Shown: positions 54,177 through 63,326, counted from the first letter of the stretch. The stretch: 64,000 nucleotides of DNA from Alitabrizicola rongguiensis (GCF_021491355.1 NZ_JAKENF010000002.1:186001-250000); one strand, 5' to 3'. Translations and numbers: made by a program. Notes: a model not told the origin generated them from the letters alone.

Positions 54177-54518
54177 TCACTGGCCGTTGCGACGGAACTG
54201 GGTCGGCGCGAGGCCAGTCCAGCGCCGTACCGCGCGGGTCAGCGCAGATTGCCGCCGGTAGCCGAGCCTGCGGGAAAGCTCGGCCATGCTGACCTTCCCC
54301 TCCTTCAGCGCATCGAGGGCGATTTCCTTGCGGACCAATTCCAGTTGCTCGGCAAAGCCCGTTCCGTGCGCCGCGAGATGGCGCTGAAGCGAGCGGGTGC
54401 TTGTCTTCATCGCCCCAGCAAGGACGGTGATCGTCACCTCGCCCTGATCGAGGAGATCGCGCATCAATCTGCGGACCGTTCCGATCCATTGCTCGGGATC
54501 GCGGGACTGGAGGTTCAT
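54177..54518 (-). CDS. Mini AraC-type regulator (DNA-binding domain only)
   Basis: A 113-residue protein that consists almost only of an AraC/XylS double helix-turn-helix: VTITVLAGAMKTSTRSLQRHLAAHGTGF and KVSMAELSRRLGYRRQSALTRAVRRWTGLAPTQFR. Normal AraC regulators are 250-330 residues with an N-terminal sensing domain, which is missing. GGAG lies 6 bases before the ATG at 54518, so the short form is a designed start rather than a fragment of a longer frame. It sits between the octahaem cytochrome and phaZ, both on the same strand. Confidence 0.8.
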   Translation of the reverse strand: MNLQSRDPEQWIGTVRRLMRDLLDQGEVTITVLAGAMKTSTRSLQRHLAAHGTGFAEQLELVRKEIALDALKEGKVSMAELSRRLGYRRQSALTRAVRRWTGLAPTQFRRNGQ

Positions 54519-54609
54519 TCGTTACTCCATTCAATGATTACACGAGTCATGGTAACGCCAAGCGCGAGCGGCTCTTGCCCTCACGCGCCACACGCTGTCG
54601 CAGAGGGCG

Positions 54610-55821
54610 TTACTCCAGCGCCGCGATCATGTTGCGGACGACTGGATAGATTTCGGTTTCCCACTTCCGGCCGTTGAAGACGCCGTAATGCCCGACATTC
54701 GCCTGAAGGTGATGGCGCTTCAGATGCGGGCGGAGCGAGGCGCAAAGCTCGTGCGCGGCGGCTGTCTGGCCCATGCCGCAGATGTCATCCCGCCCCCCCT
54801 CGACCGTCAGCAGCGCGGTCTTGCGGATGGCGCCGGGATTCACCTTGCGGCCACGATAGGTGAAATCGCCGGCGGCCAACTCGGCGCGCTGGAAGACCCG
54901 ATCGATCGTCTCGAGATAGAATTCCTCGGTCAGGTCGAGAACCGCAAAGTATTCGTCGTAGAATTCCTTGATCCTCTCGGCCTCGGCGAGCTCGCCGGCC
55001 ACGAGATGGTTATAGAGCTTGCGGTGCTGCGCCTTGTGACGGTCAATGTTCATCTGCATGAAGGCCGTCAGCTGGACAAAGCCCGGATAGACCCGCCGCC
55101 CTGCACCGGGAAACCGGTTCGGCACGCTGGAAATGACGTTCCGCCGGAACCAGCTTATCGGCTTTTCGTTGGCCAGATCGTTCACCACCGTCGGGCTTTC
55201 GCGCACATCGACGGGGCCGGCCATCAGCGTCAGCGTGCGCGGGGTTGCCGGATTGTGGTCTTCGGACATGACGGCCACCGCCGCGAGGGCCTGCACGCAG
55301 GGCTGACAGACCGCGAGCAGATGTGCGCCCGGGCCGAGTTCTTCGAGAAACCGGATCAGGTAGGCGACGTAATCCTCGACACCGAATTCGCCATCGGACC
55401 GGGGCACGTCGCGGGCGTTCTTCCAGTCGGTGATATAGACATCGTGATCGCGCAGAAGGGTTCGGACCGTTCCGGCGAGGAGCGTGGCGAAATGACCCGA
55501 CAGCGGCGCGGTGACCAGCACCTTGGGCAGCGCCGTCTCGGTAGGCCGGGCGAAGTGCACCAGCCGCCCGAACGGCAGATCGAGCACGTTCTCTTCCGTC
55601 ACCGGAACCTCATGGTTGCCGGAGAGCACGCTCCAGATTCCGAATTCCGGGCGTTCATGCGTCAGCCGAAACCGCGATGTCATCTCGAGTCCGGCCGCCG
55701 CCTGGCGCGACATCCGACCGAGTGGCCCCCGTCCCTGCGGCAGGAAACTCAGTCCCCAGAGCGCCGCCGTTCGCACGGGGCCGAAAAAATCATCAACAGA
55801 CTGGTAACCTGCATAGAGCAT
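54610..55821 (-). CDS. phaZ: Intracellular polyhydroxybutyrate depolymerase
   Basis: PhaZ breaks down stored PHB granules in the cytosol. The 403-residue product has the intracellular-type features MLYAGYQSVDDFFGP at the start, a cysteine in the lipase-box position (LLAVCQPCVQALAAVA, Cys172; Cys175 is also present), DWKNARDVP and the C-terminal histidine in ANVGHYGVFNGRKW. GGAAG precedes the ATG at 55821. The divergent neighbour is a glutathione transferase gene. No phaC synthase gene is in the window. Confidence 0.93.
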   Translation of the reverse strand: MLYAGYQSVDDFFGPVRTAALWGLSFLPQGRGPLGRMSRQAAAGLEMTSRFRLTHERPEFGIWSVLSGNHEVPVTEENVLDLPFGRLVHFARPTETALPKVLVTAPLSGHFATLLAGTVRTLLRDHDVYITDWKNARDVPRSDGEFGVEDYVAYLIRFLEELGPGAHLLAVCQPCVQALAAVAVMSEDHNPATPRTLTLMAGPVDVRESPTVVNDLANEKPISWFRRNVISSVPNRFPGAGRRVYPGFVQLTAFMQMNIDRHKAQHRKLYNHLVAGELAEAERIKEFYDEYFAVLDLTEEFYLETIDRVFQRAELAAGDFTYRGRKVNPGAIRKTALLTVEGGRDDICGMGQTAAAHELCASLRPHLKRHHLQANVGHYGVFNGRKWETEIYPVVRNMIAALE

Positions 55822-55924
55822 GTCGTTCTTCCGTGCCTTCCCACAGTCCAACGCTAGCCGTGCGCGGCGGGCCGTGTGACAAAAAGCGGTATGAACGTGC
55901 GGTTCCGGCGGGGAGGAAGGCGGC

Positions 55925-56578
55925 TTGGGCAAGGCGACGCTTACAATTTCATCAAGGAACTACTCTTCCTGGTCACTTCGTGGCTGGCTTCTGTGCCGGA
56001 TGGCGGGACTCGACTTCAGCGAAAAGATGGTCGATCCGCAGACGGCAGATGCGCGGCAGGAACTGCTGCTGCTGTCGCCGTCGGTCCTGGTGCCGCGCCT
56101 GACCCATGGCAACGTCGAGGTCTGGGACACTCTGGCGATCGCCGAATACCTTCACGAGATCGCCCCCGATGCCCGTCTTTACCCCGCCGATCGTGCGCTG
56201 CGGGCCCATTGTCGGGCGATCTCGGGCGAGATGCACTCGGGCTTCTACAACCTGCGTTCGGCACTGCCGATGAACCTCAAGGCCAAGCACGAACGCTTCA
56301 AGGTCTTCTCGGGTGCGCGCGCCGATATCGAGCGGATCAAGACCATCTGGCGCGAATGCCTCGATGCCTATGGCGGTCCCTTCCTGTTCGGCAAGCCGAC
56401 GGTCGCAGATGCGATGTATGCCCCGGTCTGCACCCGGTTCCACACCTACAGCGTGCCGCTCGATCCGCAGTCCCAAGCCTATTCTGACCATATCCGCGAC
56501 TGGTCGCTGCTGCGGGAATGGACGGAGGGCGCCGTGGCCGAGCCTGACGAGATCGTTGAACTCGAGGTCGAGTTCTGA
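55925..56578 (+). CDS. Glutathione S-transferase family protein
   Basis: A 217-residue GST. The N-terminal thioredoxin-like domain begins LTISSRNYSSWSLRGWLL, the glutathione-activating segment of this subgroup, followed by LLLLSPSVLVPRLTHGNVEVWDTLAIAEYLHE with the glutathione-binding cis-Pro and Asp-Ser-type loop. The C-terminal helical domain has GPFLFGKPTVADAMYAPV. The start is TTG at 55925 directly behind GGAGGAAGG; no ATG gives the complete first strand. The substrate is unknown. It converges on the RND permease gene with a 4-base gap. Confidence 0.88.
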   Translation: MGKATLTISSRNYSSWSLRGWLLCRMAGLDFSEKMVDPQTADARQELLLLSPSVLVPRLTHGNVEVWDTLAIAEYLHEIAPDARLYPADRALRAHCRAISGEMHSGFYNLRSALPMNLKAKHERFKVFSGARADIERIKTIWRECLDAYGGPFLFGKPTVADAMYAPVCTRFHTYSVPLDPQSQAYSDHIRDWSLLREWTEGAVAEPDEIVELEVEF

Positions 56579-56582
56579 TCCC

Positions 56583-59500
56583 TCAGCCCGGCGCCATCCG
56601 GTCGGCCGCCGCCGCGCGCAGTTCGTCCTGCAGCCGCTCCTGCTCGGCCACGCGGGGCTTCGAGAAGCCGGCCAGCAGCAGATAGGCAACCGGCGTCATG
56701 TAAAGCGTCGCCAGCGTGGCAAGCCCCAGCCCGCCGACGATGATCCAGCCCAGCACCGACCGCGCCTCGGCCCCCGCACCGAAAGCGAAGACCAGCGGCA
56801 GCCCACCAAGCACCGTTGCAACCATGGTCATCATCACCGGCCTGAGCCGGATGATCGAGGCGTTGGTGATGGCCTCTCGCACCGTCTGGCCCTGATCGCG
56901 CAGCTGGTTGGCAAATTCCACGATCAGGATGCCGTTCTTGGCCATGATACCCACTAGCAGCACAAGCCCGATCTGGCTGTAGACGTTCAGGCTGCCTCCG
57001 GTCAGCACGAGGGCATAGACCGCGCAGGCCAGCCCGAGCGGCACCGTGGCCATGACCACCACGGCCGAGACAAAGCTTTCAAATTGGGCGGCAAGCACCA
57101 GAAGAACGACGATGATCGCCAGGCCGAAGGTCAGGCGCATTCCCGACGAGGTTTCGTCCAGCGTCGCAGCTTCGGACAGCGGTTCGATCCGGTTCTCTGG
57201 CGCGAGGATGCCAGACGCCAGCTCCCTAGCCTCGGTCAGGGCGGTGCCGAGGGACATGCCGCCGCTGAGGCCAGCAGTGACCGTTACGGCGCGCATCTGC
57301 CCCTCGCGGCGCAGTTCGGGTGCAACGGCGCGTTCCGTGAGACTTACGAAGGTTGAGATCGGGATCATCTGCCCGTCCCCTGCCTTGACGAATATCTTCT
57401 CCAGATCACCCGGATCATTCACCGGCTCGGCCGAGGAGAGCAGTTTGATGTCAAAGCTCTTGTCGGCGAGATAGACCGTCGAAACGGTGCGCCCGTCGAG
57501 CACGGCCTGAAGTGCCTGCCCCATACCTTCGATGTTCACGCCCAGATCCGCGGCGCGGTCGCGATCGACCTCGACGAAAAGCTGCGGTTGGGTTGTGCCG
57601 TAGTCGAGGCTCACCCTGCCAAAGCGGGGATCCTTTTCCATCTCGTCAACCAGCCGATCGCCGACCTCGGCCAGCTGGCCATAGTCACTGCCGAGGATGG
57701 CAAACTTCAGCCCCTGCCCCGCGCCGCGGATGCCGAGCGAATTGGTCTGCATCGCGTAGGCGGAAATGCCCACGACACTGTCCAGCTTTTCGTTCAGCTC
57801 TGCAGTTATCTCCTGCTGGCTGCGGGCGCGCTCGGCCCAGTCGGCCAGCGTCACGACAGCGAAGCCCTGATTGTCGCCACCCGTCCCAACGATGGCATTG
57901 ACGCTGCGGACCTCGCCACTATCGCGATAGGTCTGAAGGATGGCCTCGATGTCGCGCATCTTGCCGTCGGTATAGTCGAGCGAGACGCCTTGTGGGGCGC
58001 TGATCGAAAGAAGGATCGTCCCTCGGTCCTCGGAGGGGGTCAGCTCTTGTCTCAGGGTCGGGAAAAGCAGCGCCGCACCGGCGGCGAAAAGACCGGCAAC
58101 GGCAACGGCGACCAGCGGTGCCGCGAGCGTCGCGCGCAGGGTGCGGGCATAGAAGGCGGCCAGCCAGCCACCCAGCCAGCCCAGCAGGCCGGCCTTCGGC
58201 GGCTCTGCCTCCCCCCTTCGCAGGAGCCGGCTTGCCAGCACCGGGCAAAGCGTCAGGGCCGCCACAGCAGAGAGGGCAATCGAGATCGCGAGAGTGAAGC
58301 CGAACTCGCGGAACAATCGCCCGGTCTGGCCCGGCAGGAAGGACAGCGGGATGAAAACGGCCGCCAGGGTGGTGGTGGTGGCGAGAACGGCGAAGAAGAC
58401 CTGACGTGTGCCCAATACCGCTGCCGCGCGCGGCCCCATGCCCTCTGCTCGGCGCCGCACGATGTTTTCCAGCACCACGATCGCGTCATCGACGACCATG
58501 CCCGTTGCCAGCACCAACGCCAGGAGTGTCAGTATGTTGACCGAAAAGCCGACGATCCAGATCGCCGCGATCGTGCCAACCAGCGACACGGGGATGGCCA
58601 GCAGAGGGATCATCGTCGCCCGCAGGTCGCGCAGGAACACATACATCGTCAGCGTGACGATCACGATGGAAAGGATCAACGCCAGTTCGACCTCGTGGAT
58701 CGCCCCGTCGATGAACCGGGCGCTGTCGGAGGTGACGAAGATACTGACATCCGGTGGCAGGTTTGGGCGGAGCCGGTCGATCACCTCGCGGACCGCCTTG
58801 GAGATTTCCAGCGTGTTGGCCTGCGCCTGGCGGATGATGCCAAGCCCGATGCCGGTCTCGCCGTTGGCGCGCAGGATCGAGGAGCCCGGGGCGGGGCCAA
58901 GCGTGACCCGTGCCACATCGCCAAGGCGAACGTTCGGCGCGATCTCGAGTGCCTCCATCTGGTCGGCTGTCGTCACCGAGGCCGTGGTGCGCACGACAAG
59001 GCTCTGCGTGTCGGAACTGAGCGCGCCAGACGGGGAATCGAAGCTGACATTGCGCAGGCTGTTCTGAAGGTCGGCGAGGGTCAGGCCACGACTGGCCAAC
59101 TGCATCTGGTCGATATCGACACGAAACACCAGATCGCGCGCGCCAAAGGTCTGCACGTCGGCCACTCCCGGCGCCGCAAGCAAGCGGTCCTCGATCTGGT
59201 CGCGCATGATCTGGGTCAGGTCTTGCGGAGTACGTTCGCGCGATGTGACGGCAATGCGCATGACCGGATCGGAATTCGCGTCGGCCTTCACCACGCGGGG
59301 AACGCCTGCCCCATCGGGAAGTCGGTTCTGGATGCGGGCCACAGCGTCGCGCAGGTCGGTCGCCGCAACGTCCAGCGTGACGCTGTCGCGGAATTCGACC
59401 GTCACCCGGCTGGTCCCGAAGCGCGATGACGAAGAGATGGATTTGACCCCCGCCACCCGACTGGCGGCTCCCTCGATCTCGGCGGTGACCTCGCGGTCGA

Positions 59501-59729
59501 TGGTTTCAGGCGCGGCCCCATCGAGATCGGTGGTGATGGTGACGACCGGGTTGTCCACATCGGGAAGTTCACGGACCTCGACACCCGAAAGTGCCGCGAC
59601 CCCGGCCAGCACGATCAGCGCATTCAGAACGAAGGCCAGGATCGGGCGGCGGATGAACAGCGCCGTTCCAGACCTCGTCAGCTCCTTCTCGTCGATCTCG
59701 GCAGGCAGATTGGTGGGCAGGTTGGTCAT
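56583..59729 (-). CDS. RND efflux transporter permease (AcrB/MexF type)
   Basis: A 1048-residue inner-membrane RND pump with 12 expected helices and two large periplasmic loops. The first helix is at about 30-50 (ILAFVLNALIVLAGVAALSGVEVRELPDVD); the proton-relay aspartates Asp414-Asp415 lie in ATGMVVDDAIVVLEN of TM4, and MAKNGILIVEFANQLRDQG marks TM10-11 region. It looks like the hydrophobic-drug HAE-1 type. The adaptor gene ends 10 bases upstream, so the two form an operon; an outer-membrane channel gene is not adjacent. Confidence 0.93.
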   Translation of the reverse strand: MTNLPTNLPAEIDEKELTRSGTALFIRRPILAFVLNALIVLAGVAALSGVEVRELPDVDNPVVTITTDLDGAAPETIDREVTAEIEGAASRVAGVKSISSSSRFGTSRVTVEFRDSVTLDVAATDLRDAVARIQNRLPDGAGVPRVVKADANSDPVMRIAVTSRERTPQDLTQIMRDQIEDRLLAAPGVADVQTFGARDLVFRVDIDQMQLASRGLTLADLQNSLRNVSFDSPSGALSSDTQSLVVRTTASVTTADQMEALEIAPNVRLGDVARVTLGPAPGSSILRANGETGIGLGIIRQAQANTLEISKAVREVIDRLRPNLPPDVSIFVTSDSARFIDGAIHEVELALILSIVIVTLTMYVFLRDLRATMIPLLAIPVSLVGTIAAIWIVGFSVNILTLLALVLATGMVVDDAIVVLENIVRRRAEGMGPRAAAVLGTRQVFFAVLATTTTLAAVFIPLSFLPGQTGRLFREFGFTLAISIALSAVAALTLCPVLASRLLRRGEAEPPKAGLLGWLGGWLAAFYARTLRATLAAPLVAVAVAGLFAAGAALLFPTLRQELTPSEDRGTILLSISAPQGVSLDYTDGKMRDIEAILQTYRDSGEVRSVNAIVGTGGDNQGFAVVTLADWAERARSQQEITAELNEKLDSVVGISAYAMQTNSLGIRGAGQGLKFAILGSDYGQLAEVGDRLVDEMEKDPRFGRVSLDYGTTQPQLFVEVDRDRAADLGVNIEGMGQALQAVLDGRTVSTVYLADKSFDIKLLSSAEPVNDPGDLEKIFVKAGDGQMIPISTFVSLTERAVAPELRREGQMRAVTVTAGLSGGMSLGTALTEARELASGILAPENRIEPLSEAATLDETSSGMRLTFGLAIIVVLLVLAAQFESFVSAVVVMATVPLGLACAVYALVLTGGSLNVYSQIGLVLLVGIMAKNGILIVEFANQLRDQGQTVREAITNASIIRLRPVMMTMVATVLGGLPLVFAFGAGAEARSVLGWIIVGGLGLATLATLYMTPVAYLLLAGFSKPRVAEQERLQDELRAAAADRMAPG

Positions 59730-59739
59730 GGCATCCGCC

Positions 59740-60876
59740 TCATGTCGGGGCGTCGGCCAGCGTGACCTCCGCGCCTTCGCGCAGCGACTGGACGCCCTCG
59801 GTCACGATCAGATCTCCGGGCTCGGTCTCGGCCTCGATCAGGACCGTCTCGGCATTGCGCTGAAGGATGCGGACCGGCAGGTACTTGGCCTTTGCGTCGC
59901 GCACCGCCCAGACATAGGCTCCACCAGCCCCCCACTGGATCGCAAGCGGATCGACAGCCAGGTGGGGCTCGCCGGTGAAGGCGATGGAGATGCGGAACGC
60001 CATGCCGGCCCGAAGCCGGTCATCTCGGTTTTCGATCGAGGCCTGAACGCGCAGGGTCCGGCTCGCCTCGTCTACCCGGTTGTCAAGCGCAAGGATGCGT
60101 CCCGGCAGGACAACCGTCGGGTCGGCCAGCGGCGAGGCCTGCAGGGAATCCCCGGCCTGCAGGCGACTGACCACGCGTTCGGGCACGCGAAAGTCAACGA
60201 TCAGCGAACTGCGATCCTCGATCCGGGTGATGTCGGTGCCAGGATAAACAAGGCTGCCCGCTTCCACGGAAATCAGCCCGACCCAGCCGGATATGGGCGC
60301 GACGATGGTATGCTGGCTCAGATCGTATTCGGCCTGATGCAGCGACAACTCGGCCGTGCGCACATTCAGTTCCGCCTCCTGCATTTGCAGGGCCGAACCG
60401 GCGCCGCTGGCTGAAAGCTGCTTCGCGCGGTCCAGCGCGGCCTTGGCATCCTGCAGCAGCAGATCGGCCTTTTCGAGCGCAAACCGGGCCGCCCGACTGT
60501 CGAGCTCCGCGATCACCTGTCCCTGCTCGACCCGCTCGCCCGCTGCAAGGACGAACTTATCGATACGGCCCGTGACCTCTGACGCCACCGAAACCGCACG
60601 CACCCCCCGTGCCGAGCCGATGGCGGCGACTTCCTCGTTCAGGGCGCGTTCCTCCAATGGGCGCGCCACAACAAGATAGGGAGCGCCGCCTTGCCGCCTC
60701 CGGCTAGGCTGTGCGGCCTCTTCCCCAGCTTCTGGAACCAGACCAAGCCTGGACATCGGGGCGAGCAACCCGGCCCGGTCGAGCCAGGCATGTGACGCCG
60801 GCATGTAGAGGATGACCATCGGCACGGCAGCCACCAGAAGCACCAGTGTCACGACAATCTGCAGCCAGAGGCGCAT
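59740..60876 (-). CDS. RND efflux periplasmic adaptor (membrane fusion protein)
   Basis: A 378-residue MFP that links the RND pump to an outer-membrane channel. An N-terminal hydrophobic anchor (MRLWLQIVVTLVLLVAAVPMV) is followed by a lipoyl-type strand (VASEVTGRIDKFVLAAGERVEQGQVIAELD), a helical hairpin (about 125-170) and beta-barrel parts (IVAPISGWVGLISVEAGSLV, LDNRVDEASRTLRVQASI). GGGAGTATTCG precedes the ATG at 60876; a longer frame to 60954 is discarded. It is the first gene of the pair with the RND permease. Confidence 0.9.
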   Translation of the reverse strand: MRLWLQIVVTLVLLVAAVPMVILYMPASHAWLDRAGLLAPMSRLGLVPEAGEEAAQPSRRRQGGAPYLVVARPLEERALNEEVAAIGSARGVRAVSVASEVTGRIDKFVLAAGERVEQGQVIAELDSRAARFALEKADLLLQDAKAALDRAKQLSASGAGSALQMQEAELNVRTAELSLHQAEYDLSQHTIVAPISGWVGLISVEAGSLVYPGTDITRIEDRSSLIVDFRVPERVVSRLQAGDSLQASPLADPTVVLPGRILALDNRVDEASRTLRVQASIENRDDRLRAGMAFRISIAFTGEPHLAVDPLAIQWGAGGAYVWAVRDAKAKYLPVRILQRNAETVLIEAETEPGDLIVTEGVQSLREGAEVTLADAPT

Positions 60877-61247
60877 CGAATACTCCCTTGCCCTCCAAGG
60901 TGCCCCTTCGGCAGTCCCGGACAGCGGTCTGGCCTCTAGGGTAGCAGGCGCCAAGCCCTTGAAAACCCTTATTTCGAATTCTTGATCGTTCCCCGGGCGC
61001 AGGCGGTGTCAATTCCTCGCCCCGTTCGCTGCGCCAATGTGACGCCAGGAGGCGCTTTCTCGGCTTCCCATAAGACAGGAAATGTTGAAAGCCGGGTTTC
61101 CGAGCGGATTGTTCTGGCAATTGATCCCGGCTCAATTGTCGATTTTTAGCGGTTCGCAACCGAGACGCGAATTTTTGTTCGATTTCTGCCAGTTGCCAGA
61201 TCATGAACTGTAGATTACCCTTTTATCAGGGTCGGGGGATCTCAAAA
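60877..61247. other. 371-base divergent intergenic region (RND pump / LuxR regulator)
   Basis: The longest gene-free stretch in the window, clearly richer in A/T than its surroundings near 61100-61247. It must hold promoters in both directions. It contains the inverted repeat at 61118-61138, a distant pair CTGGCAA (61114-61120) and TTGCCAG (61193-61199), and no recognisable gene or small RNA. A short in-frame extension of the LuxR gene to an ATG at 61203 lies at its right end. Confidence 0.6.
61118..61138. promoter_or_regulatory. Inverted repeat upstream of the LuxR-type gene
   Basis: CAATTGA (61118-61124) and TCAATTG (61132-61138) are perfect 7-bp arms around a TCCCGGC spacer, 110 bases before the LuxR gene start. 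Candidate operator for autoregulation or for control of the divergent efflux pair. Confidence 0.4.
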
Positions 61248-62006
61248 GTGGTATCAGTATTTCGTTTAGTGGGTCGAAGAGACCTGTTTTTTGATGGAAT
61301 TCGAGCGATCCTGAAGGGCGCCTATCCGGACGCCGACATTCAGGAAGTAAATCCTTCTGATTGTCTGATTTCTGCCGAGGCAGATACCATCGTCATTGTC
61401 GATACCGCCGCAGTGTCTCTTGAGCGCCTTCTGGCGCAGGACGGGATGCGGACTCCTTCCACTCGGATCCTCGCAGTCAGTGACAGTCATTCGCTGAACG
61501 ACCTGATCGGATACCTTGCCATGGGTGCGCAGGGCTGCGTCTTGCGCCGACAGACCGCAGCCGAACTTGTGGATGCCATCCGGCGCGTGTCCGAAGGGCA
61601 GGTCTACCTACCGAACTCGGTCGTCGGCAGTTCGGCTGCGAGTTCGGCTAGGGCGACCCCGGCCACGCGCCGCGTCGAGGATCCGCTCGAAAGTCCAACC
61701 TTCGTCAGCGAGACCCACCCGGGCAGTCTTGGCGGTGGGATCGACCTGCCACAGAACCGCCCCCTGTCGGGCCGCCAAAGATCCGTCATGGTCCTGATGG
61801 CCCGCGGCATGACGAACAAGGCCATCGCACGCGAGCTTTCCTTGGCCGAAGGCACAGTGAAGGTTCATGTGAACAATGTCTTCAAGCAGTTGAACGTCAA
61901 CAACCGGGTTCAGGCGATCGCCAAGCTTGCCCAGTACGAGTTCCAGAAACTAGGCAGTTCCCTGCTGATGTTCCTCAGCGTCGGCTTTACCGATTTCATC
62001 ATCTGA
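61248..62006 (+). CDS. LuxR-family response-regulator-like protein, degenerate receiver
   Basis: A 252-residue regulator. The C-terminal LuxR helix-turn-helix is clear: PLSGRQRSVMVLMARGMTNKAIARELSLAEGTVKVHVNNVFKQLNVNNR as read in parts. The N-terminal ~120 residues look like a receiver fold (FRLVGRRDLFFDGIRAIL, TIVIVDTAAVSLERLL, YLAMGAQGCVLRRQTAAELVDAIRRV), but the usual acidic pair after strand 1 is missing and DxxxP is not present after the candidate aspartate. A GTG at 61248 behind GGGGGAT is preferred to the ATG at 61203, which lacks an SD. It converges on type I secretion genes. Confidence 0.82.
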   Translation: MVSVFRLVGRRDLFFDGIRAILKGAYPDADIQEVNPSDCLISAEADTIVIVDTAAVSLERLLAQDGMRTPSTRILAVSDSHSLNDLIGYLAMGAQGCVLRRQTAAELVDAIRRVSEGQVYLPNSVVGSSAASSARATPATRRVEDPLESPTFVSETHPGSLGGGIDLPQNRPLSGRQRSVMVLMARGMTNKAIARELSLAEGTVKVHVNNVFKQLNVNNRVQAIAKLAQYEFQKLGSSLLMFLSVGFTDFII

Positions 62007-62021
62007 CCGGTTATGCGCCGG

Positions 62022-63326
62022 TCAGCTTTCCCGAAAAGCGCGGTCGAGGAAGTCCTGAAATGGCCTGACCAGATAGGCTAGCGGCGTGCGATCCTCGGTC
62101 CGCAGGAAGGCCTCGACCGGCATCCCCGGCAGGAGAATTTTGCCGTCGAGCTTCTGCTCCTGCCCCGGTTCCAGCACGATCTCGACCCGATAGTAGGTGG
62201 CATCCGAGCGCTCGTCCTTGATCGAGTCGGCCGAAACAACGGTCACCCGACCGGCGAGTTCCGGCGTCGTCCGGGAAGAAAAGGTCGAGAAATGAAGCCT
62301 CGCCTCCTGACCCACAACGACCTGGTCGATATGGATGGTGGGGATCTTGGCCGCAATGATCAACGGCCGATCCTGCGGAACGAGGTAAAGCACGGGCGCA
62401 GCGGGTTGCAGCACTGATCTTGGCGATGTCGTCTGCAGTCCCAGAACTACGCCCGAGACAGGCGCGCGGATGTCCAGCCTTGCGATCCGCTCGCCGACCG
62501 CCCTTGCCCGTTCCGCGAGCTCCAGTTCCTTGGTAGCGACATCGCGCAACTCGGTCGTCGCGTCCTCGCGGCGCTTGGCGGCAAGCGTCAGCCGCTCGAT
62601 CTGCAGCTCGGTGATGCGGCCCTCGGCCTGGGCCCGGTCCGAGGAGAGCTGGCCGATCTCACCCAGGATGCGCGCCCTCTCGCGCGACAGCTCCATGACC
62701 CTGCCAGCCTGCGCGAGGCCCTTGTCGAGAAGCATCTGCTGGTTGTCGAGTTCCCGGTTGAGGAAGGAGAGTTGCTGATCCAGCGCGTTGCGCTGCGCAT
62801 TGATGCCCTCGATCTGGCTTTCGATCTGGCCGGTGCGCTTGCCGATCTGTTCGATCTGCTGTTCGAGCGTCTCAAGGCGGGCGTCGAACAGCTTCCTCTG
62901 GCCCTGCACGACCTCGTCAATGTCCCCGCGGCCGGCCGCAACCGCAAGCAGATCGGCCGGGAAGGTGACCTCGTGCGCGTCGTCGCGTTCGGCCATCAGA
63001 CGGGCACCGCGGGCGCGGAGTTCGAAAAGCTGGTTCTCCACGATCGCCTGTTCCGATCGCAGCAGGGTGCCGTCCAGACGCACCAGAAGGTCGCCGGCCT
63101 TGACGGTCGATCCTTCCTCGACTGCGATCGTCTCCACAACCCCGCCATCGGGATGCTGGATGACCTGCCGGTTCTGTTCGACCTCGACCTGCCCGGGGGC
63201 GATCACCGCCCCGGCAAGCGTGGTCAGCGTCGCCCAGCCGCCAAGCCCGCCCACGATGAGGGCCAGAGTGAAGAACCCCGTCACCAGCGGACCGCGGACG
63301 GACCAGTGGTTGTCATGGCCGGTCAT
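62022..63326 (-). CDS. Type I secretion periplasmic adaptor, HlyD family
   Basis: A 434-residue HlyD/PrsE-type adaptor. One N-terminal membrane helix (about 12-36, GPLVTGFFTLALIVGGLGGWATL) is followed by AGAVIAPGQVEVEQNRQVIQHPDGGVV, a typical start of this family, a long coiled-coil (about 140-275, rich in Glu, Gln, Arg and Leu), and a closing lipoyl/beta-barrel part (LDIRAPVSGVVLGLQTTSP, GMPVEAFLRTEDRTPLAYLVRPF). The ATG at 63326 overlaps the ABC transporter stop (ATGA). It exports an unknown protein together with that transporter and an outer-membrane TolC-like channel. Confidence 0.92.
   Translation of the reverse strand: MTGHDNHWSVRGPLVTGFFTLALIVGGLGGWATLTTLAGAVIAPGQVEVEQNRQVIQHPDGGVVETIAVEEGSTVKAGDLLVRLDGTLLRSEQAIVENQLFELRARGARLMAERDDAHEVTFPADLLAVAAGRGDIDEVVQGQRKLFDARLETLEQQIEQIGKRTGQIESQIEGINAQRNALDQQLSFLNRELDNQQMLLDKGLAQAGRVMELSRERARILGEIGQLSSDRAQAEGRITELQIERLTLAAKRREDATTELRDVATKELELAERARAVGERIARLDIRAPVSGVVLGLQTTSPRSVLQPAAPVLYLVPQDRPLIIAAKIPTIHIDQVVVGQEARLHFSTFSSRTTPELAGRVTVVSADSIKDERSDATYYRVEIVLEPGQEQKLDGKILLPGMPVEAFLRTEDRTPLAYLVRPFQDFLDRAFRES

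Noticed and set aside
57588-59429. 613-codon frame antisense to the RND permease
   Set aside because: The RND protein is complete with TM4 aspartates; the antisense frame is a low-complexity shadow.
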